From IMG/VR virus record IMGVR_UViG_3300034073_003143, positions 1-30,479 of that record: a stretch of 30,479 bases of DNA. One strand, 5' to 3'. Under the pieces are notes generated by a model. That model made no database searches. It was not told where the DNA came from and saw only the letters and a program-made list of their open reading frames with translations. The number at the start of each line of letters is the position of its first letter. The stretch's first letter is position 1. Position numbers and translations under genes: made by a program. This DNA is from a virus. Shown in pieces: positions 8,159-17,600 of the stretch.

Positions 8159-8163
8159 TTAAG

Positions 8164-11100
8164 ATGGCAAAAGGCGATTCAAATCCGTCACTCAGTTTAG
8201 ACACACTCTTTCCCACTTTAAGTGATGAGAGTTTCCTTCAATTTCTGAAGGATTACTATAGGTTTTTACAGAGTACTAAACTTACCCTTACAGGTGTTTC
8301 TGGAACATTTGTAAAAGGTGAGGTGATTACTGGTGCCGACAGTAAAGCCACCGGCGTTGTTTTCTCTGTTGGTACAAACGAAATCATCGTTGTAATGTCA
8401 ACGGAAAAGCCATTAGATTCTACAGAAATAATTACTGGCTCAACATCTGGCGCAACCGCAACGGTTGCTAATGTTAAAGACAATGTGATTCGTGAATCTG
8501 CAAGATTAAAAGATTCTCGCAGTCAATATGTTTCTGGTGACGAATTCTTTCAACTTCTCAAAGATGAATTAAATCGAGGTTATCCATCTACATCTGAATC
8601 GGATCGTAGATTACTTTATAATCGCATTCGTGACCTTCTACAATCAAAGTCTACTGAAGAGGCGTATCGTTTTCTTTTCAAAGCATTCTTTGATGAAAAC
8701 ATCGAAATTCGTTTTCCTGGCGATGACATTCTTCGTGTATCAGATGGCAAGTTTGAAAAGACAAGTCTGATTCGTGTTATTCCTACAAACACAAATGCTT
8801 TTCCTGTTGGTGAGATTTTTGACTTTCTGAATAAAACAATTCGTGGTCAAACATCAGGTGCCGTTGGTACTGTTGTTAACATTTCGATTTCATTTCTTGG
8901 TGGTGTTCAGTTTGCAGAGTTTAACTTAAAACTTGTTTCTGGTGAGTTTGAAGCAGGCGAAACTGTTGCAGATGTTTTACAACCAAGACTTTCAACCGAA
9001 GTTTTTGGTGTCATTGGTGATATTCGAATCATTGATGGTGGTTCTGGATACTCAGTAGGTGATCAACTTACAATTACTGGTGATGGTGCTGAAGCGACCG
9101 CAGAAGTTTCTTCAATCAGCACAGGACCAATCAATCGCATTATCGTTAATACACCAGGCTATGGTTATCGACTAAACACAAGAGCCTCAATAGACAATAC
9201 TGATACTGCTGGAAACAATCTTGCGATTATTGTATCATCAATTGCAAACACATATACCGTAACTGATGGTAGCAATACATTTGTTGTTGGTGACACTACC
9301 AACATTCAAATTTCAAATCGTGGTTCTGGATATCAAAGAACGCCAGATATTACACTTGTAGACACAACCATTCAAGCACTTGGTCTTCTTTCTGAAAGAC
9401 TGATTACAATTACCGATTCTGGTAATAACTATGCGGTTGGTGAGACACTCACATTTACGGGCGGTGCTGGAACTAATGCCGCCGGTGAAGTCGCATCTGT
9501 TGGTAATACCGCACCATATGGTGAAGACAATCTTTTGTTTGAAGATGACTTTGTTCTTTTACAAGAACAAGAAGTCAACGGACTTAAGAGTGCAATCAAA
9601 TCAGAAGACTGGACAAATATAGGTCCAATCTTACGAATTGAACTAACAAATTTAGGTAGTGGATATACTTCTGCTAATCTTCCCGTTCTTACACTTGAAT
9701 CTGCGAATACCGTAAGTGGTGCCAATGCATCGTTTACAGTCAACAACATTCAAGGTGTGAGTGCTAATGTCACAGTAGACATTGCAAATAACTCAGTAGG
9801 TATTGGTTCAATTCGTCAGATAGATATTCGAAATCCTGGTATTAACTTTAGTAGTGCGAATGTTAGCGCAACCACAGTTGGCGATGGCAATGCAAATCTT
9901 GAAGCAATCATTTCTGGTTTAAATGTCAATCGTGGATTCTTTACAAACGATGATGGTAAAGTAAACTTCAAGATTATTCAAGACTCATTCTTCTATCAAG
10001 ACTTTTCGTATGTGATTCGAAGCGGTCTGATTATTGATGCCTATAAAGAGTTGGTGAAAGAAACTGTTCACCCGGCTGGTCTTGAGTTCTTTGGTGAAAT
10101 CGTTATTACATCCATCATTGGTCTTCAGGCAGAATTTAGAAGTCAGATCGATCAGACACCAAGACCTCTTGCTCTCAGCAGTTTCCTCTCTTTGTACCCT
10201 GTTGGCGTCAATCTACCATACTCTGGAAGCATTCGTGAAGTTGAAATCACGCCTGAGGTTATTGATCAAGTACTTGTTGGACCACGCACATCTAAGTTTG
10301 ACGATAAAAACTTAAGTATTCGTGAAATTGCATTTGAAAGAGGTATTAGTGTTCCTGCTGATTTCACTAGAGAAATTACCAATAAAATTTATCTCTTCAT
10401 TGATGTTGCTCTATTCCCAACATTCAGCGATATTCAAACTGGAACAATACCAACAATACCAGTAGAGTTGGATTACATTCTTTCTGGTATCAGCAACATT
10501 GTTGACACACATAGAGAATATCAAATTGAAATCGCACCAATTCGCATGGAGCAACCTCTTGCCGTGCGTGACTTTAATGTGCGAGAGATTGAGATTGTAA
10601 AAAACATTGATGTTGCCGTAGATATTGATCGTGTCAAGACATTTGACTTTATTGGAACAACCTACGGCGATATATTTGTTCAGAGATTGCAAAATGATTT
10701 AATTTCATCTTTCTCTACAATCACATTCTTAGATGAATCTGGACTTGAACAACAAATCTTCCGAGAAAGAGCAGATCGTCAAGGACTTGAAATTGATATT
10801 GAACTGGTCTCAACCGATCTTCAAGCCGAGGTTGTACCATCAACATCATTTGGTACTGAAAGTGAAGTACCACTATTTGTTTCTGTGCCACTCATTCGTT
10901 CTTTTGTAGATGAGATTGTCAATCGCCTAGAACTTTACATCGATGTTTCTCCAGAAATTGTCTACAATGATGTTCAAATTCTTGAAACTGCAATCAGCGA
11001 TGTTACTATTCAAATATTCTCAATTGCACAAGACACACTTCGTTATGGTGACATTCTTATTTCACAACTTGCTTCAGAACAAATTTCTGAATATGCAAGT

Positions 11101-13263
11101 ACAAGTTTCAGAGATACATTTATTGTACCATTAAGCCCAGCAAGGACATATCAAAGAGTTGAGGTTGATATTGAACTTCCTCTTGTTACTGTTATTGCTA
11201 GTGTACAACCATTTAGAATTGCCGTTGATAGATTGCGTCTGCCAACTCTTGGTCTTGGTATTTCTGTTATTGATGCTACAATTAATTTTGAAGGCACAAG
11301 TTATGAAATTGATGTTCGACCAGACAACATCTTTAGCACACTACGAGTTATTCCACAAAATACTGGCCGTGTTAAGACACTCAGATATTTTGTACCACCA
11401 CTCACGGCTACAATACCAAACATCTATGAAGTAATTAAGATTCAACCAGAACTTGATCTTGCACCAATTCCAAGAATGAAACTTGAAATTGATGTGCCAC
11501 CTGGATTTACTGCACCATTCAAAGAACAAATTAAAGACATTCAGATTGCTACACTTGCATCTGAAATAATTGGTAATGTTGATCCTGTTGAAGATTATTC
11601 AAATAAAACTTTCTTAGATACTGCATACAGATATCAATCAATGTCTAAGACTGACATTGATTATCGAATTGAAATTTATCAATTTATTGATTCTCGTATG
11701 AGATTCTATTCAGAAATTCTCACAATGACAAATCGTGAGATGACTGTAGAGTTAGAAGTATTCTCTGGACCAGTTGATGTTTCAACACGACATGGTAGAA
11801 CAGTTACCGTAAACTATTTCAGTTTTGGTGATGTTCCATTAACAGATTTTGCAGATCAAACAATCTCGGCATATTCAAGCACCGCATTCAATGATCCACC
11901 AGGAATTTCATTTACTAGAGAAGTTCCATCAACATTCTATGAAATTGATATTGAGCCTGTGCGTTCACAGGTTGTATCACTTTTTATTCCTACAGTTGAA
12001 CACCTAGGAAATACAGAAAGACAAATCTCGCTTTATGCAGATTTGAGAATGGCATTCTATAGTGAAATCTATACAATGACCAATCGTGTTCACACTACAG
12101 AAATTGAGATTCAAACTGAAGTAAGTATTGCGGCTATTGCACCACAAGAAACTGCAATTAACTATGTGATTGCTCCAGCAGTTATTGATGTTTCTCTCGC
12201 TGGTGTTACTGATTTCAACATTCGTGAAATTGAAATTACTCCAGCAACAATGGACCTTCGTATGGCTTTCTACGCAGAAATCTATACAATGACCAATCGT
12301 GTTCATACTACAGAAATTGAAATTCAGAGTGGTACAAATGTTATTGCATCGTTTAGAAAAACATTTGAACTAGATATTGCACCAAATCCAAGAACAGTTA
12401 TTGGAGAAGAAGATGTTCAAGTTTATGAGGATGAATTAATTAGATCGTTTGCATCAAGCACATTCAATGATTCTGTCAATCGAAATGCAGTTAGCCTGAA
12501 CACAACGATTGAAGTTATCAACTTTATTGAACTTGATGCACTAGATTCTCGTATGAGATTTTATACCGAAGTGCTTACGATGACCAATCGTGAAATGACG
12601 GTAGAAATTGATGTAATCGGTGAAAAGGTAGATGTTTCTACCACACACAGTAAACTAGAATCTATTAGTTACTATCAGTACGCTGATGTGCCAATTGTCA
12701 ATTATGCAAGCGAAACAATTGCTTCTTATGCAGCCAATACGCTGAATGAAAGTCCAGGCGTTTCGTTTACTAGAGAAATTCCATTGTCATCGTATGACAT
12801 AGAAATCCATAGTTTTGAAGATGCTTCACCAGACTTTAATGCAAATATTACTCCTTTTGGTGATGAGTTACTCGCTACTTTTGCAAGTGAGCAGATTCAA
12901 ACAATCGCCACACTCACATTTGAGAACGAATATAGCAATCTAAATATCAGCAAGAATGTATTCATTGATGGTACGGTCACATTTACCGACCCATCTTTTG
13001 CTGGATTGGCAATCAGAAGATTGTCGTTAGAGCAAATTGATTCTTACTCTACTGATATATTCACAAATGCAAGCGGAAGCAACACTTCAGTCATTGGTAC
13101 AAATACATCATTCACTACCGCATTTACTGTAGGTGGAACACTCATAACGCTCACAGAGAAATTCTTGATTTCAAGCATTGCAAACAACGAATATCTGGAA
13201 GTTAATGTGAATCCAGAAGAAAATTATAATGATGCATCGGTTTACCGAGAGTATTTCGTATAA
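8164..13263 (+). CDS. 7: Very large gp7-like baseplate wedge protein with internal repeats
   Basis: A 1699-residue protein in the gp7 position between gp6 and gp8; T4 gp7 is 1032. The N-terminus (LDTLFPTLSDESFLQFLKDYYRFLQS) is helical and resembles the start of gp7-like proteins of marine T4-likes. 'ELNRGYPSTSESDRRLLYNRIRDLLQSKSTEEAYRFLFKAFFDENIEIRFPG' (about 130-181) also looks like a baseplate wedge segment. Residues about 285-580 hold at least five 'GSGY' modules. Residues about 850-1590 are beta-rich and repetitive, with 'RM.FY.E..TMTNR' copies starting at 1176, 1293, 1364 and 1461, and many 'I.S[YF][AS]S.TF.[DN]' motifs. The last 60 residues match a module found in the DUF4815 protein. 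Assignment is mostly by position. Confidence 0.65.
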   Translation: MAKGDSNPSLSLDTLFPTLSDESFLQFLKDYYRFLQSTKLTLTGVSGTFVKGEVITGADSKATGVVFSVGTNEIIVVMSTEKPLDSTEIITGSTSGATATVANVKDNVIRESARLKDSRSQYVSGDEFFQLLKDELNRGYPSTSESDRRLLYNRIRDLLQSKSTEEAYRFLFKAFFDENIEIRFPGDDILRVSDGKFEKTSLIRVIPTNTNAFPVGEIFDFLNKTIRGQTSGAVGTVVNISISFLGGVQFAEFNLKLVSGEFEAGETVADVLQPRLSTEVFGVIGDIRIIDGGSGYSVGDQLTITGDGAEATAEVSSISTGPINRIIVNTPGYGYRLNTRASIDNTDTAGNNLAIIVSSIANTYTVTDGSNTFVVGDTTNIQISNRGSGYQRTPDITLVDTTIQALGLLSERLITITDSGNNYAVGETLTFTGGAGTNAAGEVASVGNTAPYGEDNLLFEDDFVLLQEQEVNGLKSAIKSEDWTNIGPILRIELTNLGSGYTSANLPVLTLESANTVSGANASFTVNNIQGVSANVTVDIANNSVGIGSIRQIDIRNPGINFSSANVSATTVGDGNANLEAIISGLNVNRGFFTNDDGKVNFKIIQDSFFYQDFSYVIRSGLIIDAYKELVKETVHPAGLEFFGEIVITSIIGLQAEFRSQIDQTPRPLALSSFLSLYPVGVNLPYSGSIREVEITPEVIDQVLVGPRTSKFDDKNLSIREIAFERGISVPADFTREITNKIYLFIDVALFPTFSDIQTGTIPTIPVELDYILSGISNIVDTHREYQIEIAPIRMEQPLAVRDFNVREIEIVKNIDVAVDIDRVKTFDFIGTTYGDIFVQRLQNDLISSFSTITFLDESGLEQQIFRERADRQGLEIDIELVSTDLQAEVVPSTSFGTESEVPLFVSVPLIRSFVDEIVNRLELYIDVSPEIVYNDVQILETAISDVTIQIFSIAQDTLRYGDILISQLASEQISEYASTSFRDTFIVPLSPARTYQRVEVDIELPLVTVIASVQPFRIAVDRLRLPTLGLGISVIDATINFEGTSYEIDVRPDNIFSTLRVIPQNTGRVKTLRYFVPPLTATIPNIYEVIKIQPELDLAPIPRMKLEIDVPPGFTAPFKEQIKDIQIATLASEIIGNVDPVEDYSNKTFLDTAYRYQSMSKTDIDYRIEIYQFIDSRMRFYSEILTMTNREMTVELEVFSGPVDVSTRHGRTVTVNYFSFGDVPLTDFADQTISAYSSTAFNDPPGISFTREVPSTFYEIDIEPVRSQVVSLFIPTVEHLGNTERQISLYADLRMAFYSEIYTMTNRVHTTEIEIQTEVSIAAIAPQETAINYVIAPAVIDVSLAGVTDFNIREIEITPATMDLRMAFYAEIYTMTNRVHTTEIEIQSGTNVIASFRKTFELDIAPNPRTVIGEEDVQVYEDELIRSFASSTFNDSVNRNAVSLNTTIEVINFIELDALDSRMRFYTEVLTMTNREMTVEIDVIGEKVDVSTTHSKLESISYYQYADVPIVNYASETIASYAANTLNESPGVSFTREIPLSSYDIEIHSFEDASPDFNANITPFGDELLATFASEQIQTIATLTFENEYSNLNISKNVFIDGTVTFTDPSFAGLAIRRLSLEQIDSYSTDIFTNASGSNTSVIGTNTSFTTAFTVGGTLITLTEKFLISSIANNEYLEVNVNPEENYNDASVYREYFV
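11689..11967 (+). repeat. Outer repeat copy A1 inside the gp7-like gene
   Basis: These 93 codons (residues 1176-1268) align without gaps to copy A2 at 12544-12822. Landmarks in order are DSRMRFYSEILTMTNRE, VDVST, DVPLTDFA, ISAYSSTAFND and GISFTREVP. The offset is 855 bases, or 285 codons. This is a diverged in-frame duplication, conserved at protein more than at DNA level. Confidence 0.8.
12040..12120 (+). repeat. Inner repeat copy B1 inside the gp7-like gene
   Basis: Twenty-seven codons beginning DLRMAFYSEIYTMTNR are nearly identical to copy B2 at 12253-12333. A 29-base stretch, 12064-12092, is identical to 12277-12305. The offset is 213 bases, exactly 71 codons. The DNA identity suggests a more recent duplication or ongoing recombination than for the A copies. 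Confidence 0.85.
12253..12333 (+). repeat. Inner repeat copy B2 inside the gp7-like gene
   Basis: Partner of copy B1, starting DLRMAFYAEIYTMTNR. The B pair is nested between the two A copies and shares the RM.FY.E..TMTNR core with them, so all four derive from one ancestral segment. Confidence 0.85.
12544..12822 (+). repeat. Outer repeat copy A2 inside the gp7-like gene
   Basis: Residues 1461-1553; the partner of copy A1. Landmarks are DSRMRFYTEVLTMTNRE, VDVST, DVPIVNYA, IASYAANTLNE and GVSFTREIP. Confidence 0.8.
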
Positions 13264-13266
13264 ATA
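13259..13266 (+). promoter_or_regulatory. Late promoter box (TATAAATA), upstream of a tandem pair
   Basis: An exact TATAAATA octamer overlapping the stop codon of the gp7-like gene. It lies 34 bases upstream of a second exact copy, both pointing at gp8. It might be functional, or chance created by the stop codon. Confidence 0.5.
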
Positions 13267-13292
13267 AACAGAAACTAAAGGTAGTTTTTTCA

Positions 13293-13300
13293 TATAAATA
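13293..13300 (+). promoter_or_regulatory. T4-type late promoter (TATAAATA) for gp8
   Basis: An exact late octamer in a true intergenic gap, ending 39 bases before the gp8 ATG. AAGGAG at 13327-13332, seven bases before the ATG, gives gp8 a strong ribosome-binding site. The spacing matches the promoters before gp48 and gp13. Confidence 0.82.
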
Positions 13301-13339
13301 AAAGAGATTGCCAAACACCCTATTTTAAGGAGATAAAAT

Positions 13340-14608
13340 ATGCCAGCAATTGCAACCAGTAAGTTTAGAGTACATAACGCAGAACAGTTTCTAGAGGCTT
13401 TTTCTGAGGCTTCTAACACTATTATGTACCTATACATTGGTGGAACAAGCCCATTCTCAGATGACTTCAATCCACCAACACCAACCAACTCTACCGCAAA
13501 TATTGAGTTCATTCCTTGGAGAGATTCAATTGCGGCTAAGCGTATTCAATCAACCGATGTTGTTCATGTTATCGACCGTTACGACTGGACTACTGGTACA
13601 GTTTATGACCAGTACGATGACCAAGACACAAACATTCTCGATGATGATTTCTATGTTCTCACCGATGACTTCAATGTGTACAAGTGCTTGTTCAACAACG
13701 GTGGTTTGACTTCAACAATCAAGCCAACTGGTACTTCTACTTCTGCCGCTACACTTGCTGACGGCTACAAGTGGAAATACATGTACACAATTTCAACTTC
13801 AGACGCTTTGAAGTTCTTGACAAACGACTACATGTCCGTTCGTACAGACAACACCGTTGCAGGCGCCGCAGTTGATGGTGGTCTTGACACAGTTCTCGTA
13901 ACTTCAGGTGGTTCTTCATACGGTTCAGCACCTTCAGTTGCTATTGACGGTGACGGAACAGGTGCTACTGCTACTGCAAACATCACAGGTGATGCAGTCA
14001 CTTCAGTTACAATTACTAACGCAGGTTCAGGCTATACCTTTGCTACAGTTTCCTTCTCAGGTGGCGGTGGCTCAGGTGCGGCCGCTAGAGCAATTCTACC
14101 TCCAAAAGGTGGTCATGGTTCAAATGCTATCGAAGAACTTGGTGGTAAGTTCATCATGATCAATGTCCGCTTGGATGGTACTGAAGCAAACACAATCTCT
14201 ACTGCTAACGACTTCCGTAAGATCGGTTTGATTCGTGACCCATATGAGTTTGGTACAACAACCCGTGGTCTTGCGACAAACTATCGCCAGACATATCGTT
14301 ACACAGTTACAGACGCCAACGCTTCATTCAGCCTTGACGAAACTGTTACATCTGGTTCTAATACCGCTACTGTTGTTGAGTGGGATAATACTAACAAGTA
14401 TCTCTTTGTTAACCTACCACTACCACTTGCATTCGCAAACGGTGCTACTGTAACTGGTGGTACTTCTGCCGCAACTGGTACAATTGATGCAATTAGCGCA
14501 CCAGGTCTTGCACCTTACTCAGGTGATGTTCTTTATGTTGAAAACAGAAGCCCAATTTCAAGAGCGAATGACCAGATCGAGGATGTGAAACTCGTTATTG
14601 AATTCTAA
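13340..14608 (+). CDS. 8: gp8 baseplate wedge protein with module insertion
   Basis: A 422-residue protein; T4 gp8 is 334. The N-terminus 'ATSKFRVHNAEQFL' and 'YIGGTSPFSDDFNPPTPT' match T4's 'VTSKFRTEKMLNF...FGRSEPWSSN...PPYPTDS'. 'DGYKWKYMYTIS' matches 'DGYVWEYLFEIP'. The end, 'YVENRSPISRANDQIEDVKLVIEF', matches 'YMENRPPIIMAMDQTEEINILFTF'. The extra length comes from two Gly-rich 'GS[SG]Y' modules (about 185-250) and a 'GATVTGGTSAATGTI' segment near residue 370, both also seen in the neighbouring large proteins. In T4, gp8 is a dimer on the outer face of the wedge. It has its own late promoter and a strong ribosome-binding site. Confidence 0.92.
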   Translation: MPAIATSKFRVHNAEQFLEAFSEASNTIMYLYIGGTSPFSDDFNPPTPTNSTANIEFIPWRDSIAAKRIQSTDVVHVIDRYDWTTGTVYDQYDDQDTNILDDDFYVLTDDFNVYKCLFNNGGLTSTIKPTGTSTSAATLADGYKWKYMYTISTSDALKFLTNDYMSVRTDNTVAGAAVDGGLDTVLVTSGGSSYGSAPSVAIDGDGTGATATANITGDAVTSVTITNAGSGYTFATVSFSGGGGSGAAARAILPPKGGHGSNAIEELGGKFIMINVRLDGTEANTISTANDFRKIGLIRDPYEFGTTTRGLATNYRQTYRYTVTDANASFSLDETVTSGSNTATVVEWDNTNKYLFVNLPLPLAFANGATVTGGTSAATGTIDAISAPGLAPYSGDVLYVENRSPISRANDQIEDVKLVIEF

Positions 14609-14644
14609 GTTTTGAGTTTTTCAACTTAAAGGAAAAAGGGTGAT

Positions 14645-17600
14645 ATGTCAAATCCCGGTGGTGTAGATTTAAATATTGGTCCATACTTTGACGATTATGA
14701 TGAAGACAAGAAGTATGTAAGAGTTCTCTATAGACCTGGTCGAGCAGTCCAGGCTAGAGAACTCACACAAGCGCAGACTTATCAGCAAAAGCAGATTCAA
14801 CGCTTTGCTGAATACTTCTTTAGCGAAGGATCAATTGTAGATGGATGCGAACAGAGTTTAGACTTAAGAATGGAGTATGTAAAACTCCAAACTGAGTTTA
14901 ACTCTGTTGAAGTTGATGTTGACGATTTCTTAGGTAAAAGGGTTGTAGGTGCGAACACTGGTTGCCGTGCCTACACCGGTCTTGTCTCTGACATTGATGG
15001 AGAAGATCCAAAAACTCTTTTCATTAATTATGAATCAACTGGTTCAGTCATTCTTTCTGTTGATGCCACTGGTGCATTTATTACTCTTGGTAATACAGTC
15101 ACATTCAACTCTGGTAATACTGGAGTTATCAAAGCATTTTATCAGGACCCACTTACATCAGTATACAAAGTTTTTGTTGGTGATCTTGTGGGTGAACCTG
15201 ATACAGTTCCGTTTACTGCAAACTCAGTAGGTTCAGATGGCAACATCTTTACGATGAATGTCGGTTCTGTTTCTGATAAGAGAACCTCTACAAAATTTGA
15301 GAATAGCGAAAGACTTTTCGTTTTATTTGATGACATTGCTGATTCACCAAATACTGCATACGCAAACACCGCAACATCTAGAGCAACCTTCACAATCATT
15401 GATGAAGGTCTTGCCACACAAGAAACATTCAATTACGGTTCTAAGTATACTATTAATGATGGTGTAATCTATGTTGCTGACCACTTTGTTAAGCACGATG
15501 CACAGACAATCATTCTTGACAAGTATACAAATCGTCCATCATATAAAGTTGGTGTAATTCCAGTTAAAACATTCATCGACACAGTTGATGACCAAACACT
15601 TCTTGATAACGCACAAGGAACACCAAACTTTCAAGCACTTGGTGCAGACCGTCTTAAGATTGATACAACACTTGCTAAAGTTGTAATTGATGCAGTCACA
15701 GACGAATCTGAGTTTGTTCCAATTACTGAAGTTATCAATGGCAACATTATCAAAAAATTTACAGATCAAGTCGAAAGCAAACTAGAAGACGCACTTGCCA
15801 AAAGAACATTTGAAGAATCAGGAAACTATACACTTTCTGATCCAAGAATCTTTATTCGTGAACACTTAAGAGTAAATGACAATCGAGGTAAATTTACTGT
15901 CGCCGAAGGCGGTAACAATGAATTGCTTGTCATTGAAACTGATCCTTTCGTTTCGTATGTAAAAGGTTATCGAAACGAATTACTTACAAAAGTTTTCACA
16001 CCTGTTCGCAAAGGTACTGACACTCAGTTTGTTGAACAAGTAAAAACTTCAGTACTCGTTGGTAGTTACATTCCAGTTAAAGAACTTGTTGGTACATGGG
16101 ACTTCATGGAATCAACAACCATTGATCTTTATGATACCGCACAACAGGCAGTTTCAAATAATAGTTTTAGTTCTACAACTCTTACAGGCACTAAAATTGG
16201 TGAAGCAAGAGTAAGAGCCGTTGAATATGCATCTGGTACAGTAGGTACTGCTGATTCAAGATACAATTTCTACATCTATGATATCACAATGAATCAAGAT
16301 AAACTCTTTCAAGATGTTCGTTCATTCTATCAAACAGGTGGCAGTTTTCCAAATCGATTCGCTGATGTGGTTGTTGACACATTAGGTAACGCAACACTCA
16401 GAGAGAGTGCATTTGAATCGTCAATCTTTAAACTTCCATACACTGGTATTCGAACAATTCGTGATGATAATAACAATGTGGAAACAGGATTTCAATTTAG
16501 AAAAGAATTTCCTGCAAACTTTAACGGTGCTGGTCAAGTTACACTTGCGACTACAGACTTGAACGAAACCTTTGCTTCTGGTGGTACTGAAGCACTTAAG
16601 AACACAAATTATCTTGTTGTACCAACAAATACTGCAAACACTTCTGCACTTACTGGTACTGCAAATGTCACAAATGGTAGCACCACAGTTTCAAGTCTTC
16701 CTGGCGCTACAACTACATTCACTCAAGAATATCAAGTTGGCGATGTAATTCGTGTTGGCGCACAAGACAGAATCATTAGTTCAATTACAAACAACTTTGT
16801 CTTGACCGTTGCTTCAGCATTTTCTTCTACACAAAGCAATCAACCACTTTACAAAGTATTTCCTGCTGGAAGACCAATCAAACTTTCTGGCATTGGTTCA
16901 AACGGTGTTGAAAGAACAGTTTCAATTGGTTCTCCACCACAAACAGTTGATATCGATCTGCAAGAAACTGGTTTGATTACTTCAATTGGTTCTGGTTTTG
17001 CCGCAAGGGTTTCAGTAATTATGAATCGTGCAAACGCCAGAGAAGTTCGTAAGACACTTAACGCAAATCGTGAAGTGCAAATTCAAGCCAATACACATCC
17101 AAATGGATTTGTTGGTCCATACGGATTGGGTTATGGTGACATTTATCAGATTCGTGGCATCTACCAATCAAGCGGCTTTGGTATTCCAGCAACAACAAGC
17201 AATACGAATGTCACAAGTCTTTATACACTTGATAACGGTCAAAGAGATACCTCGTATGAACATGGAACAGTTACACCAAATGTCGGTGTAACACCAACAG
17301 GCAATCTTCTTGTTGTTTTTGATCATTTCTCTCACGATACTTCACAAGGTATTGGATATCTTTCATTTGATTCATATCCAGTTAATGATGTTACATCGTC
17401 AAATACAACAATTCGAACAGAGCAAGTATCGTCATATCGATCAACAAGAACTGGTGAATTGTTTAACCTTCGTGATTGCATTGACTTTAGACCAATTAAA
17501 GCCGCAAACACATCAGCAACAAATCCAATTAGTTCTGGTCTCTATCAAATTCCAACAGGTGGTTTGCACTTTCCAACACCAGCATCAGACTTTGATGCAG

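Noticed and set aside
11159-11434. Leu-rich plus-strand frame inside the gp7-like gene that looks like a membrane protein
   Set aside because: It is an out-of-frame shadow of the GTT/CTT-rich beta-strand codons, without a ribosome site.
12004-12306. Minus-strand frame opposite the gp7-like repeats with two similar halves
   Set aside because: The repetition is just the complement of the B repeats; the plus-strand frame explains it.
14605-14637. Possible terminator hairpin after gp8 (AAGTT...AACTT)
   Set aside because: The stem is only about five AT-rich pairs with a long loop and no following T-run; the next gene follows at once.
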